Assembly: GCA_031279615.1 (NCBI GenBank)
Contig: JAITIE010000158.1
Span: 1 to 5,027 of the forward strand
Source of the DNA: Candidatus Margulisiibacteriota bacterium
GTDB taxonomy: Bacteria; Margulisbacteria; Termititenacia; Termititenacales; Termititenacaceae
Length of the DNA stretch: 5,027 nucleotides
Direction of reading: 5' to 3'
Shown here: in pieces, positions 1-5,027 of the stretch
How positions within the stretch are numbered: position 1 is the first letter of the stretch
Layout: each line of letters starts with the position of its first letter
Translations under genes and position numbers: made by a program
Notes under the pieces: generated by a model
The model's database searches: none
The model's input: the letters and a program-made list of their open reading frames with translations, nothing else
Told to the model about the DNA's origin: nothing

Positions 1-3000
1 ATTCTCTTTGTGATAATCCTGCAGGGCTTTTACGTCAAGCCGTCCGTTAAGCACGGCTTCAAGGCCTTTAGCAACCATAATTGCCGCCGCAATAGTCGTT
101 ACACACATCGTTTGATAGCGCAACCCGGCCTGTCTTATATAGTAGTCGTCCTGCCGCGCGCCTTTGCCTGACGGCGTATTCACGATAAGGCCGATTTCAT
201 GATTGGCTATCGCGTCGACAATATTCGGGTGTCCCTCGCGCGCTTTAGCGATTTCCTCGGCGGCCACGCCGCTGGCGCGCAAAAACTCGCCCGTGCCGCG
301 CGTGCAGACTATTTCAAAGCCAAGTTCTTTGTACTTGCGCGCCGCCCAGAGCAGTTTTTCCCCGCGGTAAGGGTCGTGCACGGAAATAAAAATCTTTTGA
401 CCGGCTTCCGGCAGTCTCTCGCCGGCGGCAATCTGCGCTTTGGCGTAGGCCATGCCGAAATTTTCTGCAATCCCCATGACTTCGCCGGTCGAACGCATTT
501 CCGGTCCGAGCATCACGTCCTGCCCGTGAAATTTGGCAAAAGGCAGCACCGCTTCTTTGACCGACCAGTATTTTGGCAAAACTTTCCTGGCGCCGAGGTC
601 TTTTAATTTTTGTCCGGCCATGACCAGCGCGCCGAGCTTCGCCCAGGGCACGCCGGTGGCTTTGCTGACAAAAGGCACGGTGCGCGAGGCGCGCGGATTG
701 ACTTCCAGCACATAAACCTCGCCGTCCTTGACCGCGTACTGCACGTTCATCAACCCAATCACTTTTAGTTCGCGCGCCAGAGCGATGGTGTGTTTTTCGA
801 CCGTGTCGAGCGTCTCCGCGGACAGCGAAAAAGTCGGTATGACCGAGGCCGAGTCGCCGGAGTGAATCCCCGCTTCCTCGACGTGCTCCATGATGCCCGC
901 AACAATTGTTTCCGCGCCGTCCGAGATGGCGTCGACGTCGATCTCCACTGCGTCTTCCAAAAATTTATCAATCAGCACCGGATGCTCCGGCGAGGCCTCC
1001 ACCGCCGTTTTCATGTAATGCTTCAAGCCCTCCTCGTCGTAGACGATTTCCATGGCGCGCCCGCCCAGGACATACGATGGCCGCACCATGACCGGATAAG
1101 AAATTTTATTCGCGGCCTTGATCGCCTCGGTGATAGACGTCGCCGTGCCGTTGGGCGGCTGTTTGATGCCCAGCCGGTCGATCAGCCGGCCAAAAAGTTT
1201 GCGGTCTTCGGCCATGTCGATATTTTTGGGCGCGGTGCCGATAATTTTGGCTCCGGCCGCTTCCAGCTTGAGCGCCAGCTTGAGCGGAGTCTGCCCGCCG
1301 TACTGCACGATTACGCCGTCGGGTTTTTCCGAGCGGACAATATTCAGCACGTCGTCGCGCGTCAGCGGTTCAAAATACAAGCGGTCGGAAATGTCATAAT
1401 CCGTGGACACCGTCTCGGGATTGCTGTTAATCATGATCGTTTCACAGCCGGCCTGCCGCAGGGCAAAAGACGCGTGCACACAGCAATAATCAAACTCGAT
1501 GCCCTGGCCGATGCGGTTCGGGCCGCCGCCCAAAATAGCGATTTTTTTATTTCCGGTCGGCGCGGATTCGTCTTCCTGCTCGTCCGTCGAGTAGAGATAC
1601 GGTGTCTGCGCTTCAAATTCCGCGCCGCAGGTGTCTACTTTTTTGTACACCACGCCCTTGACACCGCGCGCTTTGTTCTCGGCGGCCAGCGATTCCGGCG
1701 TTTCCGCGGCAAGCTCCCGCAGCTGATTTAAAAACCATTTGTCGATCCGCGACAGCTCGTGCGCGCGCTCGACCGTATAGCCCTGCCGGAAAGCATGCAG
1801 GATATACCAGACGCGCTCGCAGTTTGGCCGGCTCAATTTTTCCTCGATCTTTTCGTCCTGGCATTTGACCGCGGAAATTTCCAGCGAGCGCAGGGCTTTG
1901 CGCATGGATTCTTTAAAAGTGCGTCCGATGGCCATGCATTCGCCGACGGATTTCATCTGGGTGTTGAGCGTGTCATCGGCGTCGCGGAATTTTTCAAAAG
2001 CAAAGCGGGGGATTTTGGTCACGACATAATCGATAGTCGGCTCAAATGACGCCGGTGTAACCCTAGTAATGTCGTTGGGAATCTCATCGAGCGTGTAGCC
2101 CACGGCCAGCAGCGCGGCGATCTTGGCGATCGGGAAACCGGTGGCCTTGGAAGCCAGCGCGGAGGAGCGCGACACGCGCGGATTCATTTCAATAATGCAA
2201 ATGCGGTCCGACCTGGGGTCCAGGGCAAACTGCACATTGGAGCCGCCGGTCGACACGCCGATCTCGCGCAGCACGGCGACGGCCGCATCGCGCAGGCGCT
2301 GGTATTCTTTATCGGTCAGCGTCTGCACCGGCGCGATCGTGATGGAGTCGCCGGTGTGCACACCCATCGGGTCTAGATTTTCTATGGAACAAATTATCAC
2401 CGCGTTATCCTTGCGGTCACGCATGACTTCCAGCTCGATTTCTTTCCAGCCGATAATGGATTCTTCGAGCAACGCCTGATGCGCTGGCGAAAGGTCGAGG
2501 CCGCTATTGACGATGCGCTCCAGATCGGCGTCGTTGTAGGCGATGCCGCCGCCGCTGCCGCCCAGTGTAAAAGACGGCCGGATTATCGCCGGAAAGCCGA
2601 TAGTCTTGATAAATTCCCGCGCCTCTTCCAGCGAATAAACTTCCCTTGAGCGCGGCATGTCGAGGCCGATTTTAGTCATGGCGTCTTTGAAAAGTTTGCG
2701 GTCTTCGGCTTTTTCAATCGCCTCAATGCCGGCGCCGATCAACTCGACCTTGTATTTTTCCAGCACGCCTAGTTTCATCAGCTCTAGCGCGCAGTTGAGC
2801 GCGGTTTGTCCGCCGACAGTCGGGAGCAGCGCGTCGGGGCGTTCTTGCTCGATAATTTTCGCCACAATATCGGGGCGGATTGGCTCGATATATGTCCGGT
2901 CGGCAAATTCCGGGTCGGTCATAATTGTCGCCGGATTGCTGTTGACCAGCACTATTTGATATCCTTCTTTTTTCAGCGCCTTGCAAGCCTGTGTGCCGCT

Positions 3001-3084
3001 GTAATCAAACTCGCAGGCCTGCCCGATGACAATAGGCCCCGCGCCGATAATCATAATTTTTTTGAGGTCTGTGCGTTTAGGCAT
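1..3084 (-). CDS. carB: Carbamoyl-phosphate synthase large subunit (3' end beyond the window)
   Basis: This is the large, ammonia- and ATP-using subunit of carbamoyl-phosphate synthetase (EC 6.3.5.5), a cytosolic enzyme feeding pyrimidine and arginine synthesis. I translated the whole minus-strand frame: 1028 codons with no stop or frameshift. It starts [20 protein letters not shown], the standard CarB beginning. The first ATP-grasp half (about residues 1-400) keeps R129, R169, E215, H243, N283, Q285, E299, N301 and R303, in the same numbering as E. coli. The second half starts near [11 protein letters not shown] (518-528) and keeps R628, R668, E714, N780, Q782, E794, N796, R798 and R801, equivalent to E. 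coli R675 to R848. The C-terminal MGS-like allosteric domain (about 895-1028) includes T928, T931 and K947. The oligomerization domain is about 47 residues shorter than in E. coli. Sequence ends in LQDYHKEN, so probably only a few residues are missing. No carA lies upstream; the neighbour there is a divergent methyltransferase. Confidence 0.98.
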   Translation of the reverse strand, partial: MPKRTDLKKIMIIGAGPIVIGQACEFDYSGTQACKALKKEGYQIVLVNSNPATIMTDPEFADRTYIEPIRPDIVAKIIEQERPDALLPTVGGQTALNCALELMKLGVLEKYKVELIGAGIEAIEKAEDRKLFKDAMTKIGLDMPRSREVYSLEEAREFIKTIGFPAIIRPSFTLGGSGGGIAYNDADLERIVNSGLDLSPAHQALLEESIIGWKEIELEVMRDRKDNAVIICSIENLDPMGVHTGDSITIAPVQTLTDKEYQRLRDAAVAVLREIGVSTGGSNVQFALDPRSDRICIIEMNPRVSRSSALASKATGFPIAKIAALLAVGYTLDEIPNDITRVTPASFEPTIDYVVTKIPRFAFEKFRDADDTLNTQMKSVGECMAIGRTFKESMRKALRSLEISAVKCQDEKIEEKLSRPNCERVWYILHAFRQGYTVERAHELSRIDKWFLNQLRELAAETPESLAAENKARGVKGVVYKKVDTCGAEFEAQTPYLYSTDEQEDESAPTGNKKIAILGGGPNRIGQGIEFDYCCVHASFALRQAGCETIMINSNPETVSTDYDISDRLYFEPLTRDDVLNIVRSEKPDGVIVQYGGQTPLKLALKLEAAGAKIIGTAPKNIDMAEDRKLFGRLIDRLGIKQPPNGTATSITEAIKAANKISYPVMVRPSYVLGGRAMEIVYDEEGLKHYMKTAVEASPEHPVLIDKFLEDAVEIDVDAISDGAETIVAGIMEHVEEAGIHSGDSASVIPTFSLSAETLDTVEKHTIALARELKVIGLMNVQYAVKDGEVYVLEVNPRASRTVPFVSKATGVPWAKLGALVMAGQKLKDLGARKVLPKYWSVKEAVLPFAKFHGQDVMLGPEMRSTGEVMGIAENFGMAYAKAQIAAGERLPEAGQKIFISVHDPYRGEKLLWAARKYKELGFEIVCTRGTGEFLRASGVAAEEIAKAREGHPNIVDAIANHEIGLIVNTPSGKGARQDDYYIRQAGLRYQTMCVTTIAAAIMVAKGLEAVLNGRLDVKALQDYHKEN

Positions 3085-3090
3085 AAATTA

Positions 3091-3103
3091 CCGCCAAATT
3101 ATA
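3091..3103 (-). promoter_or_regulatory. carB start region: GGCGG element and TATAAT hexamer
   Basis: On the minus strand a perfect TATAAT hexamer (3098-3103) is followed by TTTGGCGG, whose GGCGG (3091-3095) lies 6 nt before the carB ATG. GGCGG sits where a Shine-Dalgarno sequence would be, but it differs from GGAGG by one base. If TATAAT is a real -10 box, transcription would begin only about 6-8 nt before the ATG, too late to include the whole GGCGG. The two readings therefore compete. No recognisable -35 box lies 16-18 bp further upstream. A 7-bp inverted repeat (CGCCAAA 3092-3098, TTTGGCG 3127-3133) brackets the hexamer and could be an operator or chance. Confidence 0.3.
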
Positions 3104-3143
3104 TGAGTTTAACATATCGGCGGCAGTTTGGCGAGTCAGCGAT

Positions 3144-3172
3144 TTGCCTAACTTTCGCAACCGTGCTAACAT
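3144..3172 (+). promoter_or_regulatory. Possible sigma70 promoter of the split methyltransferase
   Basis: TTGCCT (3144-3149) and TAACAT (3167-3172) are 17 bp apart, and TGC just before the -10 gives an extended -10 (TGCTAACAT). The predicted start, near 3179-3180, coincides with the GTG start codon at 3181. The transcript would then be leaderless or nearly so, which fits the absence of any purine-rich ribosome binding site before the GTG. This is inferred from matches to consensus only. Confidence 0.4.
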
Positions 3173-3180
3173 TATTGTAA

Positions 3181-3952
3181 GTGTCAAACAAAAAACTCTT
3201 TATCCGTGACCGCCTGCTGGCAACGGTGGGAAAGTTAGGAAGAGACGGAAGCCTGTCTCACGGGAGACGAGTTATTGAATCTTTCCTGACTAAAGCGGCT
3301 CCTTACACCAGTGTTTTAGATCTCGGGGCAGGCCATGGAACGGATTTATTAAGCGCCAAGACGGTGTTAAGCAGTACTGCCCCCCCCCCCCGGCGTTTCA
3401 TATGGGTTAACCCTGTACGCCGTTCTTGAACCGGGCGATACTTCAAACGCAGAAAAGCTCCGAAGCAAGGGCATTACTGAAATCCGTTTTATTGACATTG
3501 AACACGCCCCTTTTCCTTTTGCCGATAACAGCATGGATATAATAGTGATAAATCAGGTCATGGAGCATGTGAAAGAAGTGTTTTGGATCTTGCATGAAGT
3601 AGCCCGCGTGCTAAAAGCAGGCGGGCATTTTATCGTTGGCGTGCCTAACCTGGCCGCGCTACACCAACGGCTATTGTTGCTGCTGGGACAGCAGCCTTCC
3701 TGTATTAAAAATTACAGCTGGCACGTGCGCGGCTATACCAAAGGTGACTTTATCCGAATGGTCAATTCCGGTTTTTCCGGTTGGCAATTAAAACACTTCG
3801 GCGGCAGTGCATTTCCACCGTTTTCAACACCGCTGGCCGACTGGCTAGCCAAAGCTTTTCCCACCCTGGCCGGCAGTATTTTCTTTGATTTTCAAAAACG
3901 CTCCGCTTATCAAGACGCCGGGTATTTAAAATTTGCGGAAACACGTGTGTAG
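3181..3952 (+). pseudogene. Class I SAM-dependent methyltransferase, split by a frameshift at a C12 tract
   Basis: Two frames together encode one Methyltransf_11-type SAM-dependent methyltransferase. The first (from GTG 3181, directly after an in-frame TAA) has motif I VLDLGAGHGTD at residues 45-55 and reads to a stop at 3427-3429. The second frame is open from the C run (3392) to TAG 3950-3952. It carries the acidic end of strand 2 (LYAVLEP, E83), FIDIEHAPFPFADNSMD (103-119), INQVMEH (123-129), RVLKAGGHFIVGVPNL (142-157) and a family-like tail with HVRGYTK (181-187). Dropping one of the 12 Cs joins them as a 256-residue protein with three prolines at the join. As sequenced, the product is an 82-residue fragment that ends before most of the fold. 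Related proteins are often found in surface-glycan gene sets, but that role is only a guess here. It could be phase-variable, a true pseudogene, or an intact gene with a sequencing error. The internal ATG at 3533 is not a credible independent start. Confidence 0.85.
3380..3391 (+). repeat. Homopolymer run of 12 C inside a coding region
   Basis: Twelve consecutive cytosines occupy this position between motif I and the second strand of the methyltransferase. With 11 (or 8, or 14) Cs the gene is in frame. With 12 it shifts and stops about 13 codons later. It is the longest homopolymer in the window. Runs of this kind are classical slipped-strand mispairing sites in bacterial contingency genes, and they are also typical places for sequencing or assembly errors. 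Confidence 0.97.
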
Positions 3953-4033
3953 ATTAAGCTGCCCCGGATTGACGAGGCGTACGTCTAAACCGGTAAATCG
4001 CCGGCCGGTCAGGTTAATTGCTTCGTGCTAATT
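3953..4033. other. Convergent intergenic gap with a weak stem
   Basis: These 81 bases separate the stop codons of the two convergent methyltransferases. No gene fits. The only structure I see is a 5-bp inverted repeat, ACCGG (3989-3993) and CCGGT (4005-4009), with an 11-nt loop containing a further CCGG. No T run follows it on either strand, so a factor-independent terminator is not supported even though transcription from both sides must end about here. Confidence 0.4.
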
Positions 4034-4765
4034 TTATTTTTTCTCCAGCAAATAATACACCGACGGGCTTAACTTCAACCGGCCGGAAAGGCCTTGCACG
4101 AGCTTTTCCTTGAAACAGAGCAATGGCGCGCCAAAAATTTTTTTCAAAACCGGCAGGCGGAAATTGGAAACGCCGAGAGCTTTTTTGATCCGCAAATTAT
4201 TTTGCGCAAAAATTTTCTCCGCATAGCGCGGGTGAAAATTATAAAAACCCCGGGCATTGCGGCTCGCTGGCTCGAGCGAGAACGGCCGCATTTTAGACCG
4301 TCCGCAACACCAGCGCAGTATTTCCAGAATGTTTCTCTTGTTGGCAATCTCGATGACCGCGCGGCCGCCGGGTTTTAGCACACGCGCGATCTCCGCGACC
4401 GCCGCTGGCAAGTCCGCCAAATGATGCGCCGCGCGCACCATACTCACCGCGTCAAATTTTCCATTCGCAAAAGGCAGCGCGTACACCGAGCCCTGCGCGG
4501 TTTTTAATTTCTCGCCGTGCGCGCTTTTGGCCAAATCCAGCATTTTTTGCGCATAGTCAAATAATGTGCAGTCCGTGAATCTCGGCAGGTAAACGTCCGC
4601 CAGCCGCCCGAACCCGCCGCAGACATCGAGGAGCTTTTCTCCGCGTTTCGGCAGGAGCCGGCGCAAGGCTAGATGGTCGCAAAAATCCTCATATCGCCGG
4701 TCGCCTTTTTCCCAGAAAATTTTTTTGTACTCGTAATCCGAATAATCTGTGATTTTTTCGCTCAT
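4034..4765 (-). CDS. Class I SAM-dependent methyltransferase, substrate unknown
   Basis: This intact 243-residue protein has the Rossmann-like methyltransferase core. Motif I is KLLDVCGGFGRL (residues 44-55), which binds SAM. The end of strand 2 gives LFDYAQKML (68-76), with D70 placed to hold the ribose hydroxyls. AQGSVYALPFANGKFDAV (90-107) covers the adenine-binding acidic region, MVRAAHHL (109-116) is motif IV-like, and RVLKPGGRAVIEIAN (128-142) is the conserved turn and strand 5. The C-terminal 100 residues are basic, contain a cysteine pair (153-154), and end in SPSVYYLLEKK. There is no signal peptide or membrane segment, so it is cytosolic. The ATG at 4765 is supported by a GGCGG element 6 nt upstream and a promoter-like sequence just beyond it. 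It is transcribed away from dnaA and converges on the other methyltransferase, with which it shares only the general fold. Substrate could be a small molecule, lipid or glycan; the sequence does not say. Confidence 0.9.
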   Translation of the reverse strand: MSEKITDYSDYEYKKIFWEKGDRRYEDFCDHLALRRLLPKRGEKLLDVCGGFGRLADVYLPRFTDCTLFDYAQKMLDLAKSAHGEKLKTAQGSVYALPFANGKFDAVSMVRAAHHLADLPAAVAEIARVLKPGGRAVIEIANKRNILEILRWCCGRSKMRPFSLEPASRNARGFYNFHPRYAEKIFAQNNLRIKKALGVSNFRLPVLKKIFGAPLLCFKEKLVQGLSGRLKLSPSVYYLLEKK

Positions 4766-4771
4766 TTTTTG

Positions 4772-4776
4772 CCGCC
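4772..4776 (-). promoter_or_regulatory. GGCGG ribosome-binding-like element of the minus-strand methyltransferase
   Basis: On the minus strand TTTGGCGG (4772-4779) ends 6 nt before the ATG at 4765. The same 8-mer stands at the same 6-nt distance before carB. The position suits a Shine-Dalgarno sequence, although GGCGG is one base away from GGAGG. Confidence 0.35.
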
Positions 4777-4787
4777 AAACTTTTACG

Positions 4788-4817
4788 ATTTTAGCACGCG
4801 CGGTGTTTTTTGACCAA
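4788..4817 (-). promoter_or_regulatory. Possible promoter of the minus-strand methyltransferase
   Basis: An extended -10 on the minus strand, TGCTAAAAT (hexamer at 4788-4793), lies 18 bp downstream of a weak -35, TTGGTC (4812-4817). Transcription would start near 4781, leaving a leader of about 15 nt that includes GGCGG. The -35 is poor, so the extended -10 would carry most of the recognition. A DnaA-box-like site (4824-4832) lies immediately upstream. Confidence 0.4.
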
Positions 4818-4843
4818 CGCCGCTTATCAACAGCGTCTTTATT

Positions 4844-4853
4844 TTGTGCACAA
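4844..4853. promoter_or_regulatory. Palindromic DnaA-box-like site TTGTGCACAA
   Basis: This 10-bp perfect palindrome presents a one-mismatch DnaA box on each strand. Its last two bases are the outermost bases of the left arm of the adjoining inverted repeat. It lies about 33 bp upstream of the dnaA -35 box, a suitable place for origin function or DnaA autoregulation. Confidence 0.4.
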
Positions 4854-4886
4854 CGCGCGCCCTTTTCACATTTTTCGGCGCGCGTT
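4852..4886. repeat. Perfect 10-bp inverted repeat upstream of dnaA
   Basis: AACGCGCGCC (4852-4861) and GGCGCGCGTT (4877-4886) are exact reverse complements around a 15-nt pyrimidine-rich loop containing TTTTCACA. The GC-rich arms would form a stable hairpin or cruciform. The right arm overlaps the first base of the dnaA -35 box and the left arm touches the palindromic DnaA-like site. It is not a convincing terminator, since no gene reads into it from the left and the following T run starts only after GACA. Confidence 0.75.
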
Positions 4887-4913
4887 TGACATTTTTTTTT
4901 ATCAGTGTAAAAT
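4886..4913 (+). promoter_or_regulatory. Sigma70-type promoter of dnaA
   Basis: A perfect -35 TTGACA (4886-4891) and a -10 TAAAAT (4908-4913) are separated by 16 bp that begin with nine T residues. Transcription would start near 4920, giving a leader of about 37 nt. The promoter overlaps the inverted repeat and weak DnaA-like sites, so DnaA autoregulation is plausible but inferred. Confidence 0.7.
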
Positions 4914-4947
4914 ACTTGTCCACCTCGGGGGATAAATTTGGGTGTTT

Positions 4948-4952
4948 CGAGG
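4948..4952 (+). promoter_or_regulatory. dnaA ribosome binding site
   Basis: CGAGG ends 4 nt (TTTT) before the ATG at 4957. GAGG is a canonical Shine-Dalgarno core, though the spacing is short. It supports this ATG as the start. Confidence 0.55.
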
Positions 4953-4956
4953 TTTT

Positions 4957-5027
4957 ATGGAATCTTTTTGGCCGGCTCTGCTGGAAAAACTTAAAACTAC
5001 GCTGACCGGACCCGGTTTTCAAATGTT
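4957..5027 (+). CDS. dnaA: Chromosomal replication initiator DnaA, N-terminal fragment
   Basis: The first 23 codons of a gene that runs off the right edge. The protein begins MESFWPALLEKLKTTLTGPG and continues FQM. This fits the start of DnaA domain I, in which a Trp near residue 5 is followed by a helix of the pattern W-x-x-x-L-x-x-L-x-x-x-L and then a small turn before a Phe and Trp-containing helix. Domain I mediates DnaA self-interaction and contact with the replicative helicase. Support comes also from the context: a sigma70 promoter, a GAGG ribosome binding site and DnaA-box-like sites immediately upstream. The AAA+ and DNA-binding domains lie outside the window, so the identification rests on a short stretch plus context. 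Confidence 0.8.
   Translation, partial: MESFWPALLEKLKTTLTGPGFQM

Larger units (their letters stand above)
4824..4956. other. oriC: Probable chromosomal replication origin (oriC) upstream of dnaA
   Basis: The intergenic region before dnaA contains a cluster of sites resembling the DnaA box TTATNCACA. TTATCAACA (4824-4832) and TTGTGCACA (4844-4852) each have one mismatch. The second overlaps its own reverse-strand copy (4845-4853), also one mismatch, because TTGTGCACAA is a palindrome. Weaker sites with two mismatches are CTTTTCACA (4862-4870), AGTGTAAAA read on the minus strand (4904-4912), TTGTCCACC (4916-4924) and GGGGGATAA read on the minus strand (4927-4935). An AT-rich stretch around 4885-4917 could be the unwinding element, although it also holds the dnaA promoter. 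Location next to dnaA is the usual bacterial arrangement. The two-mismatch sites may be chance, and the origin may extend to the other side of dnaA, outside the window. Confidence 0.65.

Noticed and set aside
199..606. Plus-strand open frame of 135 codons
   Set aside because: Antisense to the conserved C-terminal part of carB; no start signal or recognisable protein features.
790..1731. A 313-codon plus-strand open frame
   Set aside because: It lies wholly opposite carB. Its translation is rich in Arg, Phe and His with no recognisable domain, as expected for the antisense of a GC-rich gene.
2806..3180. Plus-strand open frame of 124 codons ending just before the methyltransferase GTG
   Set aside because: Mostly antisense to the carB N-terminal codons, with a translation that resembles no protein family; its end adjoining the GTG appears accidental.
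3533..3952. Separate 139-residue methyltransferase starting at ATG 3533
   Set aside because: It lacks motif I, has no ribosome binding site, and its frame continues upstream in good family sequence to the C run, so it is the second part of a split gene.
3989..4009. Terminator in the convergent gap
   Set aside because: Only a 5-bp stem and no T run on either strand.
4094..4378. Plus-strand open frame of 94 codons
   Set aside because: Antisense to the intact methyltransferase, whose SAM-binding motifs decide the coding strand.
4783..5022. Minus-strand open frame of 79 codons
   Set aside because: It covers the DnaA-box region, the dnaA promoter and the dnaA start. Composition is Lys/Arg-rich without motif, so it is a shadow.

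Overview
The window is a bacterial chromosome segment of moderate GC content around the start of dnaA, so it very probably contains the chromosomal replication origin. Four protein-coding loci are supported: carB (minus strand, its last few codons beyond the left edge), a frame-broken class I SAM-dependent methyltransferase (plus), an intact, unrelated-looking class I methyltransferase (minus), and the first 23 codons of dnaA (plus, running off the right edge). CarB, sigma70-like promoters and a DnaA-box region identify a bacterium. The phylum cannot be settled from this sequence alone.

Layout. Positions 1-3084 are one uninterrupted minus-strand frame for the carbamoyl-phosphate synthase large subunit, 1028 codons. 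It keeps every catalytic residue I could map, but its central oligomerization domain is about 47 residues shorter than in E. coli. A 96-bp divergent intergenic region (3085-3180) separates it from a plus-strand methyltransferase at 3181-3952. That gene is split into two frames exactly at a run of 12 cytosines (3380-3391). Removing one C restores a continuous 256-residue protein. This is either a phase-variable contingency tract or a homopolymer sequencing error. After an 81-bp convergent gap, a second methyltransferase lies on the minus strand (4034-4765). From 4766 to 4956 is the intergenic region before dnaA. It holds several DnaA-box-like 9-mers, a perfect 10-bp inverted repeat, an AT-rich stretch with a good sigma70 promoter, and a ribosome binding site.

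Function. CarB makes carbamoyl phosphate for pyrimidine and arginine synthesis, but its usual partner carA is not next to it on the upstream side. The methyltransferases have recognisable SAM-binding folds and unknown substrates, and nothing in the window ties them to CarB or to replication. The most informative signals are the C12 tract, the compact CarB, and the structured dnaA/oriC region. I found no CRISPR array, transposon, tRNA or rRNA, and no clear case for a new multi-gene system.
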